31,098 bases of DNA from CAUPWF01 sp044425815 (GTDB lineage Bacteria; Bacillota; Clostridia; Lachnospirales; Lachnospiraceae): positions 1-31,098 of the forward strand of contig JAWXVA010000022.1 in NCBI GenBank assembly GCA_044425815.1, read 5' to 3'. The notes below the pieces were generated by a model. It was not told the origin of the DNA. It saw only the letters and a program-made list of their open reading frames with translations, and made no database searches. Both the position numbers and the translations under genes were made by a program. Position 1 is the stretch's first letter. Every line of letters begins with the position of its first letter. Of the stretch, positions 8,593 through 17,379 are shown in pieces.

Positions 8593-10407
8593 TTATACTA
8601 ACATAGAAGCACCTGTATAGAGACTATAGTACTTTCCTTTCATCTCTAATAACTCATTATGACTTCCTTGCTCAATAATTCCACCACGCTCTAATACGAT
8701 AATAACATCAGAATTTCGTACCGTAGAAAGTCTGTGTGCAATCACAAAAGTGGTTCTTGTTTCCATCAATCGATCTAACGCCTGTTCAATGTGACGTTCA
8801 GTACGAGTATCTACAGAACTAGTAGCTTCATCTAAAACCAGAATCGGTGCATGTGAAACTGCTGCTCTAGCTATATTTAACAGTTGTCTTTGCCCTTGAC
8901 TTAAATTACTTCCGTCACCATCTAAAATAGTATCATAACCATGTTCCAATCTACGTATAAAGGAATCTGCATTAGCTGTGATTGCCGCTTGTCTCACTTC
9001 ATCATCTGTTGCATCTAATCTACCATAGCGTATATTATCCATTACACTCCCTGTAAACAAGTGTGTATCTTGAAGTACCATAGCGATGTTTTGGCGCAAA
9101 AATTTCTTTTGTATTTTCTGAATATTCACACCATCGATAAGTATTTCTCCATCTTTGATATCATAAAATCGATTCAATAAATTGGTAATCGTTGTTTTCC
9201 CAGCACCTGTAGAACCTACAAAAGCTATTTTTTTAGATACATCTGCCGTCAAAGAAATATTTTTTAGAACCATTTTATCATTATGATACCCAAATGTTAC
9301 TCGGTCAAATTCTACAACACCCTTAATTGCATTCATCTCTACTAGATTACTAGCATCTTCTACTTCAGGTTCTTCATCCATTACTTCAAAAACTCGCTCA
9401 GCTCCTGCCAAAGCTAAAAACACCGTGTTTATCTGCATAAATATATCATTGATTGGACGACCAATACTTCTAGCATAATTTACGAAGATAGTATATCCCC
9501 CAACATCAAAGCCTTGAAACACACATAATACACCGCCGACACTAGCTGTTATAATGTAGGTTACTTGGCTAAGTCCACCCATAATCGGACCCATAGACCC
9601 AGATAAGAATCCTGCTTTAAACGCTTTATTTCTATAATTTTCATTTAAGTCTTGAAACGCATCAATTACGTCTTCTTCATGATTAAATACTTTAATTACT
9701 TTTTGTCCGCTTATGTGTTCCTCAATATATCCATTTAATTTTCCAATTGCTTGTTGTTGGCTTTTATAATATTTCATACTCTTTCTCGATATTGTTTTCG
9801 TTACAAACGTAAATAATGGTGCCACTATCATCGTTACCAAAGTAAGCATCCAGTTTGTGTAAAACATAATCGAAATTGTTGCAGTTAGCGTAACAACTCC
9901 CGAAATTAATTGCACACATGTATTCGATAGCATTTGGCTAATGGCATCGATATCATTGGTGAATCGGCTCATTAAATCTCCATTATTATGCGAGTCAAAA
10001 TAACGAAGTGGTAATTTTTCAAGTTTTTCAAATAAATCTTCCCGTAATTTTTCTAATGATTTTTGTGCTATTTCAAGCATAATACGTGACTGCATGTAAT
10101 AACTAAATATTGCTATGATATAAATGCTGGCCATAACGATTAAATTTTTCACTAGAGTTTCTGTACCACTGCCATCTATAATTCCATTGATAATTGGCCT
10201 TACCATGTAAGATGCAAAAATAGTAAACAGACTATTTATGACTACAAAAAGAAAAGCACAACACAAAATGAATTTTTGTGCACTTAAATATCCCCATAAT
10301 CTCAATATTGTTTTTTTCGAATTATTTAATTCCACTTTTTCCATAGGCTGCCCTGGACGACCACGCATAGGTAACACATCTTTTGCAAAATCTTTTTTAT
10401 TCCCCAT
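8593..10407 (-). CDS. ABC exporter half-transporter, canonical-NBD subunit (multidrug/lipid type)
   Basis: Membrane ABC exporter subunit of 604 residues, with six membrane helices (~40-330) fused to a nucleotide-binding domain (~360-600). Walker A is GSTGAGKT, Walker B VLDEATSSVD with the catalytic Glu, and the switch His is in FVIAHRLSTV. The signature is the non-standard LSQGQ in place of LSGGQ. Start ATG 10407 overlaps the stop of the upstream subunit by one base (TAATG), with AAAGGAGG just before it; the open frame upstream to 10464 lies inside the neighbour and is not used. The pair resembles heterodimeric exporters such as BmrCD, LmrCD and TM287/288. This subunit supplies the working ATP site's Walker motifs and the degenerate site's signature. 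Substrate unknown. Confidence 0.93.
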   Translation of the reverse strand: MGNKKDFAKDVLPMRGRPGQPMEKVELNNSKKTILRLWGYLSAQKFILCCAFLFVVINSLFTIFASYMVRPIINGIIDGSGTETLVKNLIVMASIYIIAIFSYYMQSRIMLEIAQKSLEKLREDLFEKLEKLPLRYFDSHNNGDLMSRFTNDIDAISQMLSNTCVQLISGVVTLTATISIMFYTNWMLTLVTMIVAPLFTFVTKTISRKSMKYYKSQQQAIGKLNGYIEEHISGQKVIKVFNHEEDVIDAFQDLNENYRNKAFKAGFLSGSMGPIMGGLSQVTYIITASVGGVLCVFQGFDVGGYTIFVNYARSIGRPINDIFMQINTVFLALAGAERVFEVMDEEPEVEDASNLVEMNAIKGVVEFDRVTFGYHNDKMVLKNISLTADVSKKIAFVGSTGAGKTTITNLLNRFYDIKDGEILIDGVNIQKIQKKFLRQNIAMVLQDTHLFTGSVMDNIRYGRLDATDDEVRQAAITANADSFIRRLEHGYDTILDGDGSNLSQGQRQLLNIARAAVSHAPILVLDEATSSVDTRTERHIEQALDRLMETRTTFVIAHRLSTVRNSDVIIVLERGGIIEQGSHNELLEMKGKYYSLYTGASMLV

Positions 10408-12140
10408 TATGCCAAATCCTCCTTTTGTACTTGTGAATGATAAATTTCTTGGTATGTAATGCATGTTGCTAATAATTCATCATGGGTTCCTATTGATTCA
10501 ATTGTACCATCATTCATCACAATAATTCTATCAGCCTCAATAACCGAACTAATTCTTTGTGCAATGATAAGCTTCGTAGTATCTTTTAGTTCTGTGTTCA
10601 AATGATAAGAAATAGATGCTTCTGTTGTCATATCTACCGCACTAGTAGAATCATCTAAAATTAATATTTTCGGTTTCTTTAATAAAGCCCTTGCAATGCA
10701 AAGTCTTTGTTTTTGACCTCCAGATAGATTCAATCCCCCTTGTTCTACTTCTGCTTGATATCCTATTTTTTTAGATTCAATGAATTCTTTTGCAGCCGAC
10801 CATTCTGCTACTTGTTCTATTTCATTCGCCGTAGCATTTTTGTCTCCCCATTTTAAATTCTCCTCGATAGTACCTGAAAATAACATATTATTCTGCAATA
10901 CTACAGATACTCCTTCACGAAGATTTTGTAAATTGTATTCTTTAACATTTACTCCATCTACAAGTACTTCTCCCTTTGTCGCATCGTATAATCTTGGTAT
11001 TAAGTTAACAAGAGATGTTTTCCCACAACCTGTGGAACCTATAATTCCTACAGTTTTCCCTGATTCAATAACAAACGAAATATTACTCAATACTTTTTCT
11101 TCATTATTTTTGTAGTATCTAAAATCTACATTTCTAAATTCAATTTCACCTGACTCTACTTTTTTCCCAACAGTTGCATCTTCATCACTTACTATATCAA
11201 TTTCGGTTTCTAATATTTCAAGAACACGTTTTCCACTAACAAGTGCTCTTGACCCTTGTAGAAATATCATAGCTATCATATTTACCGACATCAAAATTTG
11301 TGTCAAATACGTAATCAGCGCACTAATATCACCTACCTCAATCAACGAATTGTTTAACGCCTTACTTCCTAACCACATGATAGAAATAGTACCAAAATTA
11401 ATAATCAATGTCATGATTGGCATTTGTAAAATGGTAACTTTGTATGCAGTAAGTCCCGCTGTTTTCAACTCACTATTTACTTTCTTGAATTTTTCATTTT
11501 CATGATTTTCTCTAGTAAAAGCTTTAATTACTCGAATATTAGTCAAAACTTCTTGAACATTTGTATTTAAACCATCAATTTTTTGCTGTAGCGCCCCAAA
11601 TTTTTTATAGGATAATGCTAATGTAATTGAAATAACAAGCGCTAATAGTGGCACTAATAACACAAACACTATACTCAAGCTTGGACTAATAATATAGGAC
11701 ATAATAATAGCTCCACACAACATTCCCGGTGCTCGAAACATCATACGTAAACACATTACTACCATTTCTTGTAATTGTGTAATATCGTTTGTGAGACGAG
11801 TAATTAAAGACCCTGTGCTGTATTTGTCTATATTAGCAAATGAAAATTCTTGAATTTTTCGAAATACTTCTGCTCTCAAATCGCACGAAAAACTAACGGC
11901 TGCTCTATTTGCACTATATGCTGCACCCACACCTCCTATAATCGCTAATATAATATGAGCGAACATTTGAACTGTAATATACATAATTTGATCCACATCA
12001 GCACTTGCCACTCCAACATTGATAATTTCTGCTGCAAGTGATGGAATTTTCACCTCGCAATACACTTCTACCAACATAAGCAATGGTGAAAGTACAAAAA
12101 ATATCCAATATGGTTTTATATGTTTGATATATCTTTTCAT
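10407..12140 (-). CDS. ABC exporter half-transporter, degenerate-NBD subunit
   Basis: Partner of the downstream exporter, 577 residues: six membrane helices (~15-300) and a nucleotide-binding domain (~335-570). Walker A GSTGCGKT and signature LSGGQ are standard. Walker B ends ILDDSTSAVD, with Asp instead of the catalytic Glu, and the switch His is Gln (LIIAQRISSV). These are the classic changes in the degenerate site of heterodimeric exporters, and they complement the partner exactly: the site formed by this Walker region and the partner's LSQGQ should bind but hardly hydrolyse ATP. Start ATG 12140, with AAGGG about a dozen bases upstream, is 25 bases after the methyltransferase stop, so the three genes are probably cotranscribed. 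Likely exports drugs, peptides or lipids; the sequence does not say which. Confidence 0.93.
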   Translation of the reverse strand: MKRYIKHIKPYWIFFVLSPLLMLVEVYCEVKIPSLAAEIINVGVASADVDQIMYITVQMFAHIILAIIGGVGAAYSANRAAVSFSCDLRAEVFRKIQEFSFANIDKYSTGSLITRLTNDITQLQEMVVMCLRMMFRAPGMLCGAIIMSYIISPSLSIVFVLLVPLLALVISITLALSYKKFGALQQKIDGLNTNVQEVLTNIRVIKAFTRENHENEKFKKVNSELKTAGLTAYKVTILQMPIMTLIINFGTISIMWLGSKALNNSLIEVGDISALITYLTQILMSVNMIAMIFLQGSRALVSGKRVLEILETEIDIVSDEDATVGKKVESGEIEFRNVDFRYYKNNEEKVLSNISFVIESGKTVGIIGSTGCGKTSLVNLIPRLYDATKGEVLVDGVNVKEYNLQNLREGVSVVLQNNMLFSGTIEENLKWGDKNATANEIEQVAEWSAAKEFIESKKIGYQAEVEQGGLNLSGGQKQRLCIARALLKKPKILILDDSTSAVDMTTEASISYHLNTELKDTTKLIIAQRISSVIEADRIIVMNDGTIESIGTHDELLATCITYQEIYHSQVQKEDLA

Positions 12141-12165
12141 TTAGTTTTCTACCCTTCTCTTCCTA

Positions 12166-12981
12166 CTATTCTGATTGTTCTTCTATTTTCATTAGTATGT
12201 CTACTGTATGTGACGATGCCCCTAATAAATCTTCTCTTTCACATGTCGCAAAATGATATTCCATAAATACTTCAAATGTTGCATCATCCATTGCATTTAA
12301 CGTTTGCCGCATATAATTTGCTGCCCCTGTAGCCGCAATCATCTGTATACGCTTTACGTCCACTTGATCATTCCACGAATCTATATCCGCAATTCGTACA
12401 TAGTCATATAAATCCGATTCATCATTCTGTACATGAAAGCTTGTTGAAACTTTACCGTTTTTGATGGATTCTTGTATATGATTATCTCGAAATCCATGTA
12501 TCAATATACTATATTCATTCATCAAATACGCCACAAATATATATCCACCCTTTTTCGTTACTCTCACAGCTTCTGACAGTGCTTTTTTCTTCTCTTCTTC
12601 CGAAAACAGGTGGTACATCGGACCAAAGAGTAGCGTTATATCAAAGGATTCTTTTTCAAAACGTTTCAGATTTAATGCACTTCCTTGATACGCCTTTACG
12701 TTTGAATTCTTAGATTTTAGAATTCCTACATTGTATTTCACTAGTTCCACTGCATTGACATCATACCCTTCTTTTGAAAGTGCTATCGAATACCGTCCTG
12801 TTCCTGCCCCGATATCAAGTATTTTGATGTCTTCTTTTCTCTTACTTAACTCTAACTTTTCTAAATAACGATGCAAATATCTCATCGTTGTACGAAATTC
12901 TACCTGACCATGCCGCCTTGTCAATCGTTTTTCTTCACTAAACTTATTATAATGCTCCTCTAATTTTGTTCGCTCTTTCAT
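12166..12981 (-). CDS. Class I SAM-dependent methyltransferase
   Basis: Cytoplasmic methyltransferase of 271 residues. SAM-binding motif I is ILDIGAGTGRYS at ~54-65, followed by the acidic end of strand beta2 (VNAVE), the SALNL motif, the FDITLLFGPMYHL segment (motif IV region) and the VTKKGGYIFVAYL motif, a complete Rossmann-type core. The C-terminal third (from ~190) is variable and probably contacts the substrate. Start ATG 12981 has AAAGGA upstream. It lies between the zinc-ribbon membrane protein and the heterodimeric ABC exporter on the same strand. A link with export or self-protection is possible, but the same methyltransferase type occurs in many other contexts, so the target (small molecule, RNA or protein) is unknown. 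Confidence 0.85.
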   Translation of the reverse strand: MKERTKLEEHYNKFSEEKRLTRRHGQVEFRTTMRYLHRYLEKLELSKRKEDIKILDIGAGTGRYSIALSKEGYDVNAVELVKYNVGILKSKNSNVKAYQGSALNLKRFEKESFDITLLFGPMYHLFSEEEKKKALSEAVRVTKKGGYIFVAYLMNEYSILIHGFRDNHIQESIKNGKVSTSFHVQNDESDLYDYVRIADIDSWNDQVDVKRIQMIAATGAANYMRQTLNAMDDATFEVFMEYHFATCEREDLLGASSHTVDILMKIEEQSE

Positions 12982-13047
12982 AACCTAGTCCTTTCATCCT
13001 GTTTGCGAGTTATTGTTGCAAAACATTCCACTCTTTCCACTGTCAGA

Positions 13048-13794
13048 CTATGGTTTCTCAATCACATCACTGAATGACCAAGTATTGATATTAAGTGCTA
13101 CAATACTACTTCCGCAGTATTCACAGTACTTATGTCCCAAGCTCGTAATCGGCGCACCACAATTAGGACAATTAATTCCTAGTGCATCTTCTGGTGCACT
13201 ATCTACTAATTCTCTATTTTGTATGTAAATCAAGTCAATTTCATACCTAGTTTGTTCGTATGTAGTTTTACTTCCTGATAACACTTTACGCATATTATCT
13301 TCTATATAATGGTAATACTGTACAGAAGCCTGAAAAGTCACTTTACACTTTCCTTTTACTTTTGAATAAGAAGAAAGTTGACAATCATGTAACTTCACAC
13401 TTGTAAAATGTTCTTTTTGATTCTTATTTGAGAGCATCTGTAAGTGTTGCTCTAATTGATGTGACAAGTCACTATTTACATAATCTGGTAATTTCAGTTT
13501 TCCTTCATGAATCGAAAGCAAATATGCAACTAATACGTGCTCAGCTCTTTCTCTCATTTCATCATAGTGAAAATCCGGAAAATCCTTCATAATATTAGGT
13601 AAATAAAGACTCGTCATACCCGACACTGATTTTGGGGTAGCCACGTACTCTTCTTGAACTTTTTGAAATCCTTCTGTAATAGAGTTCGTTCCAAATACTT
13701 GCCTTGAGAATTTTTCTACTTTTTGCTTCACATACAATGTAATTCCAACTAGAAGCAATAGGAATATAATTCCTAAAATTAATATTAATGCCAT
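13048..13794 (-). CDS. Membrane-anchored TIM44-like protein with C-terminal zinc ribbon
   Basis: Protein of 248 residues with one N-terminal membrane helix (~2-20, ILILGIIFLLLLVGITLYV). A central alpha/beta domain (~75-195) resembles the TIM44-like/lipid-binding fold found in bacterial membrane proteins, including the two-strand stretch HDCQLSSYSKVKGKCKVTF and a YEQTRYEIDLIYI strand. It ends in a four-Cys zinc ribbon, CPNCG and CEYCG (~209-229). No enzymatic residues are evident. The fold assignment is from pattern memory only. A weak promoter candidate (TAGAAA, 17 bases, TATACT at 13871-13843) precedes the ATG. It is first in a leftward run with the methyltransferase and ABC genes, but the 66-base gap leaves the operon link unproven. 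Confidence 0.75.
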   Translation of the reverse strand: MALILILGIIFLLLLVGITLYVKQKVEKFSRQVFGTNSITEGFQKVQEEYVATPKSVSGMTSLYLPNIMKDFPDFHYDEMRERAEHVLVAYLLSIHEGKLKLPDYVNSDLSHQLEQHLQMLSNKNQKEHFTSVKLHDCQLSSYSKVKGKCKVTFQASVQYYHYIEDNMRKVLSGSKTTYEQTRYEIDLIYIQNRELVDSAPEDALGINCPNCGAPITSLGHKYCEYCGSSIVALNINTWSFSDVIEKP

Positions 13795-13842
13795 GACTAT
13801 TCCCTCTTTCTCTTTTTCTTTTCACAAATCAAAACTATTTTT

Positions 13843-13871
13843 AGTATATCATTATCAGTTATATTTTTCTA
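13843..13871 (-). promoter_or_regulatory. Candidate promoter for zinc-ribbon protein / methyltransferase / ABC run
   Basis: TAGAAA (13871-13866), 17-base spacer, TATACT (13848-13843) on the minus strand, about 50 bases before the ATG at 13794. The -10 is near consensus and the -35 is weak. Confidence 0.4.
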
Positions 13872-13931
13872 TACGTAAAATACGCTTCTAATAATAGAAA
13901 TTAAAAATGTGGCCTCTTCTTATCTGTATCA

Positions 13932-13960
13932 TTGATTTTTATAATATTTCATTGTATAAT
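13932..13960 (+). promoter_or_regulatory. Sigma-A promoter for guaB
   Basis: TTGATT (13932-13937), 17-base spacer and a perfect TATAAT (13955-13960), 60 bases before the IMP dehydrogenase ATG. The short leader shows no purine-riboswitch fold that I can recognise. Confidence 0.7.
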
Positions 13961-14020
13961 TACAAAGATATCAAGCGAAACACTTGAATAATATATTTTA
14001 ATACGTAAAGGAGATAAATA

Positions 14021-15526
14021 ATGGCTTATTATTTCGAAGAACATTCTCGTACTTTTGGTGAATATCTTTTAGTTCCAGGCTACTCTTCAGCTGAGTGCAT
14101 GCCTACTGCTGTAAATTTACAGACACCATTAGTTAAATATAAAAAAGGGGAAGAATGCCCTATCACCATGAACATTCCTATGGTAAGTGCTATCATGCAA
14201 AGTGTATCCGATGATAAAATGGCAATTGCCTTAGCAAAAGAAGGCGGTGTAAGCTTTATCTACGGTTCTCAAAGTATCGAAAGCGAGGCTGCTATGATAG
14301 CTCGTGTGAAGAATTACAAAAAAGGGTTTATCAATTCAGACAGTAATATTACTGAAGATGCAACACTTGCAGATATTCTTGAACTCAAAGAAGAAACTGG
14401 TCACTCTACTGTAGCTGTTACTAGTGATGGAACTGCAAATGGCAAACTTCTTGGAATTGTGTCTAGTCGAGATTATCGTGTGAGTCGTATGGATCCAAGT
14501 ACAAAGGTTTCAGAATTTATGACTCCATTCCATAAATTGATTACAGCACCTGATTCTACTAGTTTAAAAGAAGCAAATAATATTATATGGGACCACAAAC
14601 TAAACAGCTTACCTCTTATCGATAAAGATGAACGTTTAACATACATGGTATTCCGTAAAGATTATGAAAGTCACAAAGAAAATGTACTAGAATTATTAGA
14701 TACAAATAAATCTTATATTGTAGGTGCTGGTATTAACACACGCGATTATGCAGAACGTGTTCCAGCTCTTATAGAAGCAGGCGCCGATGTATTGTGTATT
14801 GACTCTTCTGAAGGATTTAGCGAATGGCAGTCACGTACCATTGCTTGGGTTCGTGAAAATTATGGTGATACTGTTAAGATTGGTGCTGGTAACGTAGTTG
14901 ATAAAGAAGGATTCTTATTCCTTGCAAATGCAGGCGCAGACTTTATTAAAATTGGTATTGGTGGCGGTTCTATTTGTATCACTCGAGAAACTAAAGGCAT
15001 TGGTAGAGGTCAAGCCACTTCTGTAATCGAAGTTGCTGCTGCACGTGATGAGTATTTCAAAGAAACTGGTATTTATATTCCTTTATGTTCAGATGGTGGA
15101 ATCGTTCATGATTATCATGTAACACTTGCACTTGCAATGGGATCTGATTTTGTAATGTTAGGTCGCTACTTCTCTCGATTTGATGAAAGTCCAACTAATA
15201 AATTAAAACTCAACGGAAATTATGTTAAAGAATATTGGGGTGAAGGTTCAAATCGTGCTAGAAACTGGCAACGTTATGACCTTGGTGGAAAAGGCAAGCT
15301 TAGCTTTGAAGAAGGCGTAGATAGTTATGTTCCATATGCTGGTGCTCTAAAAGACGGTGTAGGAATTACGCTCGCTAAGGTAAGAAGTACTATGTGCAAC
15401 TGTGGATCCTTATCTATACCAGAACTTCAAGAAAAGGCAAAACTCACTGTTGTTAGTTCTACAAGTATTGTAGAAGGCGGCAGTCACGATGTAGTTGTTA
15501 GAGATACAAACTTCTCTTTCAAATAA
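14021..15526 (+). CDS. guaB: IMP dehydrogenase, Tritrichomonas foetus-type
   Basis: IMP dehydrogenase of 501 residues: IMP + NAD+ to XMP, the committed step of guanine nucleotide synthesis. It has a (beta/alpha)8 barrel interrupted at ~105-220 by two CBS domains. Catalytic Cys is C319 in GGGSICITRE, and the flap carries R418-Y419 in RNWQRYDLGG. From memory, both length and numbering coincide with the T. foetus enzyme, including K310 and E431, which are associated there with low mycophenolic-acid sensitivity. The standard bacterial GPGSICTTRxVxGVG active-site loop is replaced by the IGGGSICITRETKGIGRGQ form. Start ATG 14021 has AAAGGAGAT 6 bases upstream. It is monocistronic, on the plus strand between oppositely oriented neighbours, with its own promoter and a stem-loop after it. 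Confidence 0.96.
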   Translation: MAYYFEEHSRTFGEYLLVPGYSSAECMPTAVNLQTPLVKYKKGEECPITMNIPMVSAIMQSVSDDKMAIALAKEGGVSFIYGSQSIESEAAMIARVKNYKKGFINSDSNITEDATLADILELKEETGHSTVAVTSDGTANGKLLGIVSSRDYRVSRMDPSTKVSEFMTPFHKLITAPDSTSLKEANNIIWDHKLNSLPLIDKDERLTYMVFRKDYESHKENVLELLDTNKSYIVGAGINTRDYAERVPALIEAGADVLCIDSSEGFSEWQSRTIAWVRENYGDTVKIGAGNVVDKEGFLFLANAGADFIKIGIGGGSICITRETKGIGRGQATSVIEVAAARDEYFKETGIYIPLCSDGGIVHDYHVTLALAMGSDFVMLGRYFSRFDESPTNKLKLNGNYVKEYWGEGSNRARNWQRYDLGGKGKLSFEEGVDSYVPYAGALKDGVGITLAKVRSTMCNCGSLSIPELQEKAKLTVVSSTSIVEGGSHDVVVRDTNFSFK

Positions 15527-15587
15527 ATCAAATTTTAAATTTAATAACAAGAAGAATTACCAATATATTGGCGATGCTTCTCATAGT

Positions 15588-15635
15588 AAATGGGATATTA
15601 CAATCGATTATACAATCAGTTGTAATATCCCATTT
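15588..15635. terminator. Bidirectional stem-loop between convergent guaB and DASS transporter
   Basis: Perfect 16-bp inverted repeat: 15588-15603 pairs with 15620-15635, centred on a 16-base loop that itself contains GATT/AATC. The flanking T-tracts are short, so it is not a classic intrinsic terminator, but the position between converging genes fits termination or 3'-end protection for both. Confidence 0.7.
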
Positions 15636-15639
15636 GTAT

Positions 15640-17070
15640 TTAGATAGAACAGAACACCGGCCAATATTGCATCAGCAACCACACCATAACTGACATTAAT
15701 GCAATAACTATCAGTGTTAATTTAATCCCATGTTTAAACATATAATTAGGACTAAGTCCATACCCTACTGGAACCGCACGTATAGATGTAGGCATGCAAT
15801 ACGATAGATTTACGCCCACACTAGCTGCCAACATATATGGAATTGGATCTAGTTTCATTGCTATAGCTAAATTAATTACAATCGGAAGCGCTACTGCCGC
15901 TGTTGCTGTATTACTCGTCAAATCTGACAGGACAATTGTAAGTAGAATCACTATGAGAATCAAGATAAATTCATTCTGTATTTGAGTCGAAGATAATAAA
16001 TTTCCTATTGCATCTGCTGCTCCACTATTTGTAATAAGTGTACCCACTGCAAGTCCACCTGCAAACACATAGATTAATTCCCAAACTATTTTCTTTTGAA
16101 CCTGTTTCCACACCATCAAATTTTTTCCAGAAGGTTTTTTTATCAAAAAAGAAAGAAGGGCACAAATTATAAATACATATGCTGGTTCTAATCCAGGTAA
16201 TACATCAGAATACAAAGATCTTGAAAAAGATAACACTGTTGCCACTACAAAAAGCAAAAGACAGGTCAATTCATTCTTACTCATTTTCCCCAGTTCGTTA
16301 TTCATTTCGATAAAATATGCCTTACTACCTTCTAAGTCCATATTCTTAGGCTTGATATGTAACACAAACAATAAATTTGAAATAATTAATACTACCATAA
16401 TCGGGAAGAATTTCACCACCCAATCCATATACATGAATTCTTGTCCCGTATATTGCTCTATATATTCTACGACGACTAGATTCATAGCTCCTCCTAAAGG
16501 ACTAGCTAATCCCCCAAGACCAGCTCCCCATGCAATAACCATGAGAATCAGCGCTCCCACTTCATGATTTTTAAAATCATTAATTCCCACGTATTTTAGC
16601 ATAGAAACCGCTATTGGAGTTACCGTTGCGCATACGATTGAATTAGGTAATACCGATGACATTCCAACGGATAGTAAAAACCAAAATATAACTTGTGATG
16701 TTAGCGAAGAACCAATCGCTGCTAAAAAGGTATATGCAATCCTCTTATCTAATTCTACCTCTTCCCATGAAACTGTAAGTATCGATGCTCCTAGCAACAA
16801 TAATATAGTTTCCGAAGAATAATTTGCAATCACATTGGACATTGGACTCATAACCACAATGGCATTGAGTGCAATTGGCAAAAATGCTGTAACAGCATAG
16901 TCCACACATGAGCTAACCCACCAGAATGCCATCCACGCCACCGTGCCTATCGCTGCTCGCATCTCAAATGTTGTAAATATGCTATTCGGCAATAATAGAA
17001 TGCAACTCAGAAATAAAAGCGGCCCTATCATTATAAGTAATTTATTTTTCTCATATTTTTTTGTAATCAT
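15640..17070 (-). CDS. SLC13/DASS-family anion (dicarboxylate/sulfate-type) transporter
   Basis: Integral membrane protein of 476 residues with 10 or more hydrophobic segments. DASS features: a second re-entrant motif SNTATAAVALPI (~385-400), followed by MPTSIRAVPVGYG and PNYMFKHG near the end, which parallel the anion and Na+ binding regions of CitT/INDY-type carriers. The first repeat motif is divergent (LPNSIVCATVTPI instead of SNT...). The expected substrate is a di- or tricarboxylate or a related anion, with Na+ or by exchange. I start at ATG 17070 with AGGTGGAAG just upstream; an in-frame ATG at 17091 has a poorer site. It lies 67 bases after the carrier-protein gene of the dlt-like operon with no strong hairpin between, so cotranscription is plausible and may hint at the acyl donor's identity. 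Confidence 0.85.
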   Translation of the reverse strand: MITKKYEKNKLLIMIGPLLFLSCILLLPNSIFTTFEMRAAIGTVAWMAFWWVSSCVDYAVTAFLPIALNAIVVMSPMSNVIANYSSETILLLLGASILTVSWEEVELDKRIAYTFLAAIGSSLTSQVIFWFLLSVGMSSVLPNSIVCATVTPIAVSMLKYVGINDFKNHEVGALILMVIAWGAGLGGLASPLGGAMNLVVVEYIEQYTGQEFMYMDWVVKFFPIMVVLIISNLLFVLHIKPKNMDLEGSKAYFIEMNNELGKMSKNELTCLLLFVVATVLSFSRSLYSDVLPGLEPAYVFIICALLSFLIKKPSGKNLMVWKQVQKKIVWELIYVFAGGLAVGTLITNSGAADAIGNLLSSTQIQNEFILILIVILLTIVLSDLTSNTATAAVALPIVINLAIAMKLDPIPYMLAASVGVNLSYCMPTSIRAVPVGYGLSPNYMFKHGIKLTLIVIALMSVMVWLLMQYWPVFCSI

Positions 17071-17137
17071 TAAATCTTCCACCTGCCACATTCTTTTAAG
17101 TCAATTTTTGTAATTTTTCTTATGTTTACTCGTATAA

Positions 17138-17365
17138 TTATTCTTGCAATTCTTCAACTAAACAAACCATTGCATCCACTGAGTTTAGATTCTCTGGCAC
17201 TAAATCCATGACATCAATTTCAATATCAAAAGCAAAACTTAGTTCACTTACTAATGCAATAATCGCTAGCGAATCCAATATTCTAGCATCTATTAATCTT
17301 GTCTCCTGCTCATAGTCTACTCCTGCTTTGATACTAGTTAATATTTGAATAATTTCCTCTCTCAT
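17138..17365 (-). CDS. Acyl/peptidyl carrier protein (DltC-like position)
   Basis: Small acidic four-helix carrier protein of 75 residues with the phosphopantetheine attachment motif LDSLAII, Ser32 being the predicted site. Its second half (FDIEIDVMDLVPENLNSVDAM) looks like a general acyl carrier protein rather than a typical DltC, whose motif is usually DSFG/DSFT. Start ATG 17365 has AAGGAGGAG just before it, and only 14 bases separate it from the ligase stop. In the operon it should receive the acyl group from the ligase and present it to the MBOAT at the inner face of the membrane. A phosphopantetheinyl transferase is not encoded here. Confidence 0.9.
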   Translation of the reverse strand: MREEIIQILTSIKAGVDYEQETRLIDARILDSLAIIALVSELSFAFDIEIDVMDLVPENLNSVDAMVCLVEELQE

Positions 17366-17379
17366 TTTCGTTCTCCTCC

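Noticed and set aside
10780..11115. 111-codon plus-strand open frame
   Set aside because: Antisense shadow of the nucleotide-binding domain of the ABC exporter; the minus-strand motifs (Walker A, LSGGQ) show which strand is coding.
13595..13825. 76-codon minus-strand open frame overlapping the start of the zinc-ribbon protein
   Set aside because: It is in another frame, highly basic and without family features; the overlapping frame has a clear membrane helix and zinc ribbon.
13860..14020. Purine (guanine) riboswitch before the IMP dehydrogenase
   Set aside because: The leader after the promoter is about 55 bases, too short for the three-way-junction aptamer, and the conserved core bases are not present.
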